In this document: piece after piece, positions 41,364 through 51,675 of the stretch
How the letters are laid out: every line of letters begins with the position of its first letter
Position numbering within the stretch: position 1 is the stretch's first letter
DNA from: Hormiphora californensis
Lineage: Eukaryota; Ctenophora; Tentaculata; Cydippida; Pleurobrachiidae
Length of the DNA stretch: 64,000 bases
Direction: 5' to 3'
Assembly (NCBI GenBank): GCA_020137815.1
Contig: CM035352.1
Coordinates: 5,356,159 to 5,420,158 of the forward strand
The notes under the pieces: model-generated
Database searches by the model: none
The model's input: only the letters and a program-made list of their open reading frames with translations
What the model was told of the DNA's origin: nothing
Position numbers and translations under genes: made by a program

Positions 41364-41787
41364 TCTCACTGATATTCTACACTCTATGCTTCTACTGAAA
41401 CCCTATATTTCAACCCCTTCCTAACTTTGTCGGGGGTGTGTTGTTGTCTTTCTGGACACACAGACTGGTGGACAGTCCTGATATTCTCTTACCTTGCTAG
41501 TTGCTCGACCCAGTCTCCCCGTTTGAACAAAACAAATATTCGCGTGACCAGGCTCAAGTTCAATTCCTTTTTAAATTTCAAGTTCTGAATCAAACACATT
41601 CTGGTCCAGCTTAGCCCTTTTGTTTGTTTATCAAGAAGCAGGTATATTATTTTTGCCAAGCTGCTGCAACAGTACATTTCTTTGATCTCTGGCTATTTCC
41701 ATCATCTTTATTTCTCTTATTAGCGTTTTTGTTGACTATCTCTCTGTCTCCCTCACTCCCCCCTCTCTATCTCTCTCTCTCTATCTC

Positions 41788-41877
<90 letters not shown>

Positions 41878-43914
41878 ACTCTCTCGCTCTCTCTCTCTCC
41901 CCAATCATCTCTTGACTACGACACACCTGTCAACACTTCTCAGTAGCTTTTTCCGCCGAATTACTAACATATATATAACAATTACATGCATTTTCGTGTT
42001 TTATTTTCTGATCTGAATGGACCATTCATCAAACTCTTCATCATTTCCAGCCCTTTGCGTTCCAATCAGGAATCATACTCACTCAGTCTACATATAAAAT
42101 AATGTTAATATAGAAGCTTTCTTTTTCTGTCTCTCAAGTCATATTAGTATAATATATTTACGTCATGAAAGTTCGTAGACAATTTATTTTATGTCGTAAG
42201 CTGCCAGACAGATTATCTTGGTGCTCCCCATCTCTCAAGTAGTTGTTATAAACATTTTGTCGAGTTTTTCTCTACTAACACTACCAGAGAGGACTCTGTC
42301 TTTGAGTCGTGGTTGATATGATACGTTGACTGTTTTTCACTCTGTCTGAGAGCGGTCACATGTCTTGGTATTGTGAAGATTGAGATTCAGATGTCAAAAG
42401 TACTGATTGAGACCTGATATTAAAAGAGCTATTTTAGCGGGCTGATATCATTTTTCGTTGGTAGTATATGGTATGAACGTCTAAGAAAGTAAAGGGATTC
42501 GTAATACTAATATGTCATTGATTGCGATTCGCTATAAATATCTCTTAAGAGTATTTTTCTGTACATATATGGTGCGATTTGAAGTCAGTTCAAGGTACTG
42601 ATAGACTGCAGCAACATCACGTGATATTTGGTCACATGATATAGCGATCTCCTCACGTTGTGATGCCCCCCGTACTGCTGTGTTTTTCTCATGGGAACTA
42701 ATTGTCTGCAACTTGCAACTGTTATGTGTATAACCCCCCCCCCTGCATCATAAAGTCTGGTCAGTGTGCAGTACCGGCTTTGGATGACTTGTCCCTGGAC
42801 GGGGACCCTGACTTGTCTAGATTAAAGTCGGATTTTTTGAAACTGTCACCCCCCGAAATAACAAAATTTGCCATATCTCCTGTTCCTGATAAGATAGAGA
42901 CTTGAAATTTGGAGGTTCGGAAGAACTTAGCAAGATCTTCGTAACCTCCAAATTTCAAGTCTCTATCTCGTCAGGAACCGGATTTATGGTCATTTACGAA
43001 ATTTGAAAATACCCAGGGGGGTGACAGTTTCAAAAAATCCGACTTTATAGGCTGTTAGTTATCAGATATGTTAAAGCTTTTATTGTTTGGCTTGGCTTGA
43101 ACATTGGAAAGTGGGAGTTTCGATTGTTTTTAGAAAGGCAGTTAACATGACACATTGTAACAAGGCCTGTCTTCCCACGCTGACTCTCATCACCAATCAG
43201 CCTTTGTTTCTTGTTAACAGTCCCTTGGGTTCCCACAAAGTCTCCCTCCCTTCTCTCTACCCCCTCTCTCTCTCATTCCCCTTACTATCTCTCTTCTTCT
43301 TCATTCATTCTCTCTCTCTCCCACTATCTTCACCCCGAGTCTGGTCCGCTAATTTTACTCCTCTCCCTCTCTCTCTGTGTGCAGTTCCCACGTCTGATGG
43401 GGTTTTAGATTTCCAAATTAATTTCCAAGTACAGAGGGCATTATTGAGTTGACCCCCCTCTCTCGTTTCCCTATCAGAATCAGTGTAGCTCTTGCCCCCT
43501 CAATCACTCACATCCTTCCTATTTAATGTGACGCCTAATTTGAATCTCGTCTTACTGCTTACGAAGTTATACTGGACCCCTCTCTCTCTCTCTCTTTGTC
43601 TATAAACTCTCTCCCTCTCTCTTTTCTTTTCTAATAGATAACTTTAAATGATTTTAGTTTGCCAGGCTTCCACTACCACGCATGATTTGATAGATCTATA
43701 ATTAGGTTGTCACAATGTATGCCTCTATTGATCTCATTCTCAGTCCCCCCCCTCATACAACGCTAAAAGTATGAAATATGCTATTTTGCGTTAGTTCAAT
43801 ATATACCCCCCTTGATCTCGCTCCTCCCCTTTGCCACTTCGCTTTGATTCCTCTAACGCACCACCTTTCTCTCTTCTAACCACACATTTCTCTGTTTAGT
43901 GACCGATCACAATA
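39959..43914. other. Gene-free stretch with CT microsatellites
   Basis: No supported exon. CT microsatellites lie at 41314-41366 and 41780-41900, with a poly-G run at about 40166-40186. One MITE is listed separately (42823-43047). Confidence 0.45.
42823..43047. mobile_element. 225-bp MITE sharing ends with 11301-11455
   Basis: The ends are TAAAGTCGGATTTTTTGAAA with CTGTCACCCCC inside, and their inverse at the right. The interior is itself palindromic (ACTTGAAATTTGGAGGTT and AACCTCCAAATTTCAAGT flank a short loop) and differs from the element at 11301, so only the termini are shared. Confidence 0.8.
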
Positions 43915-45475
43915 ATGGAAGTTGGCGTGATGCTAGAGAGTCCCAATGCCCTCTATACAGTGGCCTTCTTCGCCTTCCTCCTGGCTAGTCTGTGTAATAA
44001 CGTCCTCCTTCTGCTCCTGTTCATAAGGTAACCATGGCAACCACTCTCATCAAATCAAATCAAGATAACTATTTGTGTAGTTTTTATTTATGAAACGTGT
44101 ATTCCTAACATCCCTTATTCCCCAGGAACCCGGTTTTGTTGAGCCCGACCAACCTGCTGCTAGTCCACCTTGGTGTGTGTAACATCTCCCTAGTCCTCCT
44201 CTCCCTCTCCTTCTCCCTTGTCACCACCATCACCTCCCAGTGGATATTCCCTCCTCTCATCGCCACCATCTCAGGGATATCCACCACATTCCTGGGCCTG
44301 GTTACCCCCTTCACCGCCTTCACCCTGACCAGTGAGCGGTTCTTCCTCCTCAGTAATCACAGGAGATACCGTGATGTGTACACAACACGGTCTGTTGTGT
44401 TCCGCATTGTGGCCTGCTGGGTGGTGTCAGGTGCAATGGCTGCTGTCCCGATAATTCCTGGACTTGGCGGTTATGTGTTTGATCCTAGGACAGCGGCATG
44501 TCCTGCTGGAAACACCACAACCCAGCTCCTTCCCACCGTGGTTAACGCGGTATATCTGGTACTATGGGTCTACACCGCCCAGAACATTATCACCATCCCA
44601 TCAGCAGCATCAGTACCAGAACCACTCCGGCAGAAACACCAGACTAGGACCTCACCGCGAGGTGCTAGGTACCTGGGTGTGCTACTAGTCAGTGGTGTCT
44701 ACTCTCTTCACGCTGCAGTTGATGTGGTACTGACCACTCTAGAACGGTTGGGTGTGTTGGAGTCTCTAGTGGCTACAGGCCGTGCTAAGGTCATGACTTG
44801 GTACATGGTGGTTGTGGTTATGCCCCTCTTGGCTATCCTGTTCGATCCACAGCTCCGGGCTGCCTGTACCGAACTTTGTAAGAGAGGTGGGAGAGGTGGG
44901 GAGAGGAGTGATGGATATGAGTACGAGAGTGTCTTCCCCTCTGCCGCACAGAGCTGTATGCAGCAAACAAGTTTCACTAAGTAAGTTAACATTACTTTCT
45001 ATTCATTTTTCTTAGTCTTTTTAATAAGCTACATTTTGTATTCTATCCCAATTCCCATTCAAAACTCTAACCCTTTTCTCTCCCCCTCAGAGTCCCAGTT
45101 CACGATTACCCGTTCGTCCAACAACACCAAGTACCTTACACTGTCCGTCACGTTTCTGCAACCCTACCACCCGGAATGGTAGGCTTCTCCCGGCCTCCAC
45201 CAAACCGCCAAGTAGCGACCATCAAAACGGGCACATTGCCAATCCGACCCTCTGCTACCCGGCCAACCCAACCACAACAACAACCCCGTATGGTTGTGAG
45301 ATCACAATCCCTGAACCACGGTACCCCAACTACCATTCCTGTTACAGTGGTGAGAGGGCGGTGTGATGGTGGAAGCAGTAGCAGTGCGGGAAGTAATCGG
45401 ACTGTGACTGTGAAAAACGGGAAATCTTCCAGTACCACATCCAGCTCCACTGTGGGGGAAATAGTTGATCTTTAG
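43915..45475 (+). CDS. Rhodopsin-like GPCR, divergent (3 exons)
   Basis: Exons 43915-44027, 44126-44980 and 45091-45475 join in phase and give 450 residues from the ATG at 43915. Seven hydrophobic segments are visible. TM1 reads FAFLLASLCNNVLLLLLFI. TM2 has LLLVHLGVCN, with Asn where class A receptors usually have Asp. TM3 ends TSERFFLL in place of (D/E)RY. TM4 has CWVVSG. TM6 lacks CWxP. TM7 ends MPLLAILFDPQLRAAC in place of NPxxY. The C-terminal tail of about 160 residues is Pro/Gln/Ser/Thr-rich and ends SSTTSSSTVGEIVDL, possibly a PDZ-type hydrophobic terminus. The ligand is unknown. An upstream acceptor (TCTGTTTAG at 43900) suggests a 5' untranslated exon. Confidence 0.75.
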
Positions 45476-45703
45476 AGAGACAGACTTTAGGGAGAGAACA
45501 CTGTTTGGTTGATTGCAATTGTTCTATTTGAGAGCTTATATTTTCCCATGAGAAAGTGAACACAGATTGGACCAGCTGCAGAGGTCACTTGTCTGGGTTG
45601 ATAGATCAGATTAATATAACCACCTGCTAGCTGCTGCAGCTGTTGTGCTTCTTTTCGTTGTGCAACAGTCGGATTATATTACGATTGGAAAATGTGTCGT
45701 GGA

Positions 45704-45970
45704 TAGGGATCCCTAAAAAAGTTCAGTATTTACACAGAGTTTACACAGTCTTTACACAGTCGTTACACCCAGAGCGCCTTTCGCACTCGATTTGCAGCGT
45801 TTTCGGAAACTTTTTTCGCCGCAGCGCTCAATTTACTCAATTGTGCAGCACACAATCCAATATTTTCTTAGAAAAAGCCGCAAAACGCAGCACGCGCCGC
45901 TCTGGGTGTAATGACTGTGTAAAGACTGTGTAAACTCTGTGTAAATACTGAACTTTTTTAGGGATCCCTA
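45704..45970. mobile_element. 267-bp foldback MITE
   Basis: The outer arms TAGGGATCCCTAAAAAAGTT and inverse continue inward through CAGTATTTACACAGAG, GTTTACACAGTCTTTACACAG and ACACCCAGAGCG, about 70 bp each. The interior is CpG-rich. TA at each terminus would fit a Tc1/mariner-type target. It lies 230 bp downstream of the GPCR stop. Confidence 0.8.
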
Positions 45971-46674
45971 TGGAAAATGCAAAGTGGGCTGTTGATGTAA
46001 TGCTGGCTTATCTCTATTATAATTTGGAGATGAACGTCGTGATGGCCGTTCGTTCAGCGGTATCTAAGCGACAGGCTGCTCCTTCATAAAACACTTTATG
46101 TGCCCAAAGCTGGAAAGCTGTTACTCACACTTTTGGAACTTCCAGTGGAAGTTGTTGATATTTTCGAATGCCTTTTAACATGCCAGTCCCCATAGTTACC
46201 AATTCAGTTGCCATGGCAACCGTGTTGAAAGGGGCGAAAAGAACCACCAGGCGAAGCCGGGTGGGTTATCAAAATGCCCTTACTTGAGCGCACCCAATGG
46301 GTGCGCTAGTTCAATAAGTTATTGAAACGAATTGATTTTGTAGAATTATAAGCTGTTATTGTGTTACCAAACAACAATTCCGTCTTTCACTTATTTCCAT
46401 GTTATTTGGAGAATAGAAAGAGGTTGTGGCTTTTATTTCCGAAACTGTGTTCAGTGGTGGTCAAATCTCTAAATTCGGCGCGCGCATCATGTTTTGCGCG
46501 TGCATTTTCCGCGCGTTTGAGCATCGAAATTTGAAAATTTTCAAAAACTCGTGATTTGAAAATTTTCGCGGCAATCTGTTGGCATGCGCTGCAGACCCCA
46601 AGTGCGCGCGTTTTCCACGGCTTGAGGGCCTGTAGCATAGGCCAAGGCAATCTGGGTGTTTGGCGAGGGCGCCC
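45971..46674. other. No gene; small perfect hairpin and X-box
   Basis: Includes GTTGCCATGGCAAC at 46207-46220, a palindromic RFX-type X-box, and a hairpin at about 46286-46319 built on TTGAGCGCACCC and GGGTGCGCTAGTTCAA. No ORF is supported. Confidence 0.5.
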
Positions 46675-48148
46675 GTTAAAATCTGGTAAGCGGTAAAGGT
46701 TGACCCGTCTCCTGAGAATTTTATTTTTCTTTGGCCATAACTCAGCCATTTTCATAAACATTCATAAACATTCATAAATAAATTAAGTATGGTACACAAA
46801 GTTTTAGCTCAAAAGGAGCCAACACTCAGATGACATGGAAAGTCAGCAGGTTATATGTATCAGCCACATAACGATGAAAAGCAAAACATACTTCATGAAT
46901 CACCCATCTCACGGAAAACACTCGGATCATTTCTCCAGTCAATCAAGGAGTTACTGTGCTCCACCCGGTAGCCACGAACAGGTGGTTTGTCGGGAATGGT
47001 AGTTAAGTAGGACCCAAGGGACTGTTTCAACTCGAGCAGTGATGTTGACTCTCTCACTGCACGGGGTAGGGAATTCCACAACTGCGCTCCTCTAACACCG
47101 AATGAAGAGTCATAAGGGCCAGATATGGATTTTTGAGCGAGGTAATTGTAGCGGGGGACCAATGCTCTTGTACCAAGACGGGTGTGCTCAGTAAACAGGA
47201 GACCGGTGCCGTTTGGAACTACCTCGTGTAGAACCTTCCAGACATGGATAATCATGTATCGTTCACGACGCCGCTGGAGGGACAAGATTTTGAGATGTTG
47301 GAGCCGATCCCAGTACCCCATACCAGAGCAGCTCTCAATCCTACGTGTGAAGTGTCTCTGGGCTTCTTCGACCAAGGCAATATCGGACTTTTTCACCGGA
47401 CTCCATAATGGACAGCAGTACTCCACCTGAGGTCTTATGATGGACTTCAGTAAAGTTAGCATTGTATCATCGGATCTGTCTCGAAACACACTTAGTGCCC
47501 AACCACTCATGCGACGAGCCTTAGCTGTTATGCTGCCTATGTGCTCAAACCATGTGCAGTCTGCAGATACAAGAACCCCTAGATCTTTGACAGTGGAACT
47601 TGGCGATATAGTCTCACCTCCAGGTCCGCTATAGAGGTAGTTATCAGTGGAGAAAGGAAGCTCCCTCAGAAGTTGGGTGGAACGAAGTGTATAGTTCAGC
47701 ACCTCGAACTTATCCTGATGGAGTGACATATTGTTGTCTATAGCCCAACGACCAAATTCATTAAGACTCAGCTGTAGATCATCTCTGTCATTGAGTGACC
47801 TAATAGCTTTCCACAGCTTAGAGTCATCTGCAAATGTTTCTTGACCAATTTGCAAAATATTGGGCTCGTTGGAAAGATGACATTGAGCTCTTTCAGATGA
47901 GCCCAAGAAAATCCAAATCGGCGCAAATTGCGCGGCGTAATGGCGCAAAATGCGCGTTTTCGCCACTACGCCGCGCAATTTGCGCCAATTTTCATTTCAT
48001 TGAGCTCATTTTAAAGATCTCAATGCCCTCTTTCCAATGAGCCAAAGATTTTGCAAATTGGTCAAGAAATGGCTGAGTTATGGCCAAAACAGTTTTAAAT
48101 TCTCAGGAGACGGGTCAACCTTTACCGCTTACCTTAAAATCTGGGTGC
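46675..48148. mobile_element. Foldback element split by a LINE insertion
   Basis: The inverse of 46675-46755 (GGCTGAGTTATGGCC, then TTCTCAGGAGACGGGTCAAC, CTTTACCGCTTACC) matches 48069-48148. The sequence 47836-47900 (CTTGACCAATTTGCAAAAT onward) matches the inverse of 47999-48066. A central CpG-rich palindrome sits at 47918-47979. The two halves of the left arm are separated by the LINE at 46756-47834, which shows that the LINE inserted into an existing palindrome. Confidence 0.8.
46756..47834 (-). mobile_element. 5'-truncated non-LTR retrotransposon (RT C-terminal half)
   Basis: The minus-strand reading frame to 46893 begins in element sequence at the reverse transcriptase catalytic box FADDSKL. 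It continues through the thumb and C-terminal region typical of CR1/Jockey-like LINEs (YCCPLWSP, QRHFTRRI, LQRRRERY, GAQLWNSLP). Everything 5' of the FADD box is missing. About 45 residues upstream in the open frame come from the flanking palindrome, not the LINE. Past the stop there is a 3' untranslated stretch and a short ATGTTTATGA tandem tail at 46756-46785. The copy cannot be active. Confidence 0.85.
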
Positions 48149-48668
48149 CTTCCATTGCTAACAATTCATCGATTTTGGCGGTCGAGACGGGTCAGGGCTG
48201 TTGTTAGGGTCGGGTTAGGGTTTCGTTTGGGGTTATCGGTTAGGGCTATCGATTCTCTATCAGATACCGTTTAGTTTACAGTTTACTCAAATCGGCCATG
48301 TGGTTCCGCGGCTATAGCCGTTTGAAAAAAGTCAGTCTAAGTGGTTGTAGGTGTACTTTTTTAGCAGCGCGCACCTGTAAACACGCTGCAAGGCAACCCA
48401 GATTATAATCGAGCCCTTTGGCGAGTGCCGACAAACGGTTTTGTAGGGTTAGGGCTAAAGTAGGGTTAGGGTTAGGGTTGGGGTTAGGCCTTGACATTTC
48501 CTACCAGATAAACTTTGAATGAGCCAAAACGGTTGAGTGGTTTGGACTTTGGGCCAAACCGTTTGGCGGTTAGAGCCATTTTAGTGAATCAACATTTTTG
48601 GCAGCGCACACCACCAAACACCCAAATTGTAACGGCGCCCAATTTTCGCCCTCAAGTTCATCTAAAAA
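48149..48668. repeat. Degenerate TTAGGG-like interstitial repeats
   Basis: Plus-strand matches to GGGTTAGGGTT cluster at 48196-48245 and 48447-48490, separated by unrelated sequence. No gene is visible. Confidence 0.5.
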
Positions 48669-48759
48669 AATGGGGGGGGTCCAGCCCTAAAAAAGCCAAT
48701 GGTACCCTGATTTTGGCCGATGGCTTGGCTTTTTTAGGGCTGGACCCCCCCCCCCCCCA
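48669..48759. repeat. Hairpin upstream of the TTC9-like gene
   Basis: GGGGGGTCCAGCCCTAAAAA with AGCCA is repeated in inverse (TGGCTTTTTTAGGGCTGGAC then poly-C) around a loop of about 40 bases. It ends 106 bases before the ATG, so it lies in the promoter or 5' untranslated region. Confidence 0.8.
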
Positions 48760-48865
48760 AAAAATTCTCGCTACAGACGTTTTCGATTTTCAGCCCTTTG
48801 ATAGTTTTGAGTGATGAGTCGTTACCTCTACCTTCCTTCCCTTTCTTAGGAAAGTTAATACTGCA

Positions 48866-49423
48866 ATGGCGACCCAATCGACATATAAAAGCTGCAGAGA
48901 GCTGTTCGAAGACGCCAAATTTAGGAAAGAGCAGGGAAATCAATGTTTTAAATCGGGTGACTCGAAGAAAGCTAAAAAGCACTATTTGTACGCACTAATG
49001 ATAACACGGTCCATTTCATCGCGAGATACAGTTGGTCGTTCAATGGCCTTCTTCAGTGGCTCGATACAGTCCGGTCTTGTTTACGATGAGCCTCAGTCCT
49101 TCAAGGAGGATGTTGAATGTCTTGAGTCAAACTGCCAGAAAAACTTGTCACTCATCTTTGTCAATGAGAAGAACTGGGACAAATCTCTGGAGTACAGCAA
49201 ACTTGCTCTGGAGAGAAATGAACATGATCCCAAATCACTGTATCGACACTCTTTGTCAGCCCTAAATCTCGGCTTATTAGACGCAGCTGAGTCTTGTTGT
49301 CACAAACTATTAGAGTTAGAAGCAGACAACAAATTGTATTTAAAACTTTTAAGGGACATTCAGAATCAAAATGCGGCGAACAAGAATAGAGAGAAACAGA
49401 TGTACAGTAGAATGTTTCAATAA
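48866..49423 (+). CDS. TTC9: TTC9-like tetratricopeptide repeat protein
   Basis: A single open exon of 185 residues. Starting at AKFRKEQGNQCFKSGDSKKA it shows a TPR helix pair (residues about 18-45), then a spacer, then two further TPR-like units (NLSLIFVNEKNWDKSLEYSK and PKSLYRHSLSALNLGLLDAA). Length and repeat arrangement fit the TTC9A/B/C family, about 170-220 residues, which act as cochaperone-like adaptors; the precise role is unclear. The ATG context is TGCAATGG. An upstream acceptor-like TTTCTTAG at 48843-48850 suggests a spliced or trans-spliced leader exon. CDK2AP begins 79 bases downstream on the same strand. Confidence 0.8.
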   Translation: MATQSTYKSCRELFEDAKFRKEQGNQCFKSGDSKKAKKHYLYALMITRSISSRDTVGRSMAFFSGSIQSGLVYDEPQSFKEDVECLESNCQKNLSLIFVNEKNWDKSLEYSKLALERNEHDPKSLYRHSLSALNLGLLDAAESCCHKLLELEADNKLYLKLLRDIQNQNAANKNREKQMYSRMFQ

Positions 49424-49502
49424 CTCTTTGTAACATATTTTGTTAATATTTTGATGATATTTTATGTTTTATAACCCCATTTTCCCCATTTAGTAGCGCC
49501 CC

Positions 49503-49907
49503 ATGAGCGATACATCGACTCCAGTAATACAGAATATAGCAAAAGCAAACCTGGCCGACCTCGAGAAGCTGAAGGCACTGTTGGCGAGTGCCGGCGCTAA
49601 CACCGCCAACCTCACCAACAACATCTTACTTCAGAACCCACAGATCCTTCAACAGGCCCAGGCCGTTCAACAACAGGCACAGCAGGCAGCAGCTGCAAAG
49701 AATAATGTGAAATCAAGGGGCGGGGTCAGTGAGCAGAGGTACGCAGAATTATTGGCTGTTATTGAGGAGCTGACGAAGGATATCAAACCTACATATGCAG
49801 GGAACAGAATGGCTGCTGAGCGGTTAAAGAAGGGCATTGCACTCGCCAGGACCCTGGCAAGGGATTGTCGTGTTGAGGCTGAGAGGATTGCACTGTCCAA
49901 CAACTAG
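49503..49907 (+). CDS. CDK2AP1: CDK2AP/DOC1-like protein (NuRD component)
   Basis: An intronless frame of 134 residues. The C-terminal half carries the family core almost unchanged: [50 protein letters not shown]. The N-terminal half is a variable Asn/Leu/Gln-rich segment ([19 protein letters not shown]). In mammals CDK2AP1 and CDK2AP2 are about 115-126 residues, associate with the NuRD chromatin remodelling complex and were first described as CDK2 binders. The start is preceded by CCCCATTTAG at 49485-49494, an acceptor-like site in the very short gap after the TTC9-like stop. Confidence 0.9.
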   Translation: MSDTSTPVIQNIAKANLADLEKLKALLASAGANTANLTNNILLQNPQILQQAQAVQQQAQQAAAAKNNVKSRGGVSEQRYAELLAVIEELTKDIKPTYAGNRMAAERLKKGIALARTLARDCRVEAERIALSNN

Positions 49908-49941
49908 AGGGGGGATAGCATCATCTCAACTTGTGGTGACC

Positions 49942-50304
49942 AGGTGGTTACAGGTGTTACCATGGTTACTGGTGTTAGGGTGGTGTTACCATGGTTACAT
50001 GTGCTACCATGGTTACTGGTGTTACCATGGCTACTGGTGTTACCATGGTTACTGGTGTTACCATGGTTACTGGTTTTACCATGGTTACTGGTGTTACCAT
50101 GGTTACTGGTGTTACCATGGTTACTGGTGTTACCATGGTTACTGGTGTTACCATGGTTACTGGTGTTACCATGGTTACTGGTGTTACCATGGTTACTGGT
50201 GTTACCATGGTTACTGGTGTTACCATGGTTACTGGTGTTACCAGGTTACTGGTGTTACCATGGTTACTGGTGTTACCATGGTTACTGGTGTCACCATGGT
50301 TACA
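49942..50304. repeat. 18-bp minisatellite (GGTGTTACCATGGTTACT)n
   Basis: About 20 nearly identical copies just 35 bp past the CDK2AP stop, probably in its 3' untranslated region. The unit is a multiple of three and stays open in several frames, creating long spurious ORFs. The units contain GTTACC half sites but no full RFX X-box. Confidence 0.95.
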
Positions 50305-50559
50305 GGAATTTCAAGATGTATGTCGAATTATACGTGTACAAAATGCAATGGACAGAGAGTCAGAAAAATTATAAACTGTTTATTTCACATACCTAAGAAT
50401 ATATATAACAATTAGCCCTTCATATGAACACTTTATTTGTTGCTCCTTTATTCAAACTACACACAGTTAATTATGTATAACATTTTTACTGATATATTAA
50501 CTGCTCTTTAAATATTTGTCTTTACCTTTCCCTCTGCCCTCAGGGGTCTACTAAGTTAC

Positions 50560-50655
50560 ACTTATCCTCCCAACGGCCAACCCACAATGTATAGTTCAAC
50601 TCCCCCTCACGGCTCACGCTCCCAACCCACAATGTATAGTTCAACTCCTCTCTCC
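50560..50655. repeat. Two-copy direct repeat upstream of ASCC3
   Basis: CCCACAATGTATAGTTCAAC occurs at about 50580 and again at about 50627, with similar flanks. It lies within 150 bases of the ASCC3 start codon. Confidence 0.6.
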
Positions 50656-50712
50656 CCAATCCCCATACCCCATTGATTTAGAACTCCTCTCTATAGGATT
50701 CCCAATGGTAAC

Positions 50713-51603
50713 ATGAGTACAGCAGCAGTACATCTGAGGTGTTGGGATGTGGGACGGCTGACAGGTACCATCAGAACCTTTGGAACAGTTAGCAACAGTG
50801 ATGGACCACCTGACTTGGATTTCAAAACTCGGCAACGGAAATTCATGGAACTAGCTCGTAGAGAAACTGTAAGTTTTACAAAACATGAGTGTCCGTGACT
50901 ATAAACATGATGTCGTCTTGAAAGTTTAGACAGTTTCCATATCTTGATAAGATATCTTTCGTGAAAGCATCCAACTACAGTCGGACCCCGATTTAGTGGC
51001 CTCCGATTTAGTGGCACCCCGATTTAGTGGCAGGATTTTCCCCCCGATATAGGAAATTAACATTATTTAACCCCGATTTAGTGGCAGGATTTTTTCCCCT
51101 GAGGATGCCACAAAATCGGAGTCCGACTGTATCTATAAAATCACCTGGTGTTTTCAGACGTCAAAGAAGGAAGAAGCTACGTTTGATTGGAAGAGGTTAG
51201 CTAGCTACGTGAAGAGTGAGGGAAGTAGGGGCCAGCAGGATGCAGTGAGAGATATTTTACATCTCACACAACAAATGGTAAATATCTCCCGGTCCGCAAA
51301 ACCTCCTACTCACTCTATTGCTCGTAGTTTTTTATCTCCGCATATATATTGTAAAAGCAGTAGATTTTATTACCCCTGCTGCAGTACACCACTCATCAGT
51401 CACCCGCCCACATAGGTTGGTGATGGTAGTGACATTATCACGACAACTTTGGAGGAGCTGTTCCCACTATTCGCACAATTCGATCAGCTGGAGTTCAGAG
51501 AGATCTTCAAAGTAAAGGATAAGATCGGGGCTGTTGATGAAACTGTCTTGAAAAAGGTAGTTAGTTTTGCTGAAAACTGTTTGATTCCTTACATCCCCCT
51601 TTA

Positions 51604-51675
<72 letters not shown>

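Noticed and set aside
46893-47978. Complete 361-residue protein gene on the minus strand
   Set aside because: The first 45 or so residues come from a palindromic element and the rest is a 5'-truncated retrotransposon, so it is not a host gene.
49837-50415. 192-codon YHGYW-repeat ORF
   Set aside because: Produced by the 18-bp minisatellite after the CDK2AP stop. Parallel ORFs exist in the other frames and on the minus strand.
50985-51130. CRISPR-like short direct repeats (CCCCGATTTAGTGGC)
   Set aside because: Only three irregularly spaced units inside a MITE with inverted ends and TA duplications in an animal intron.
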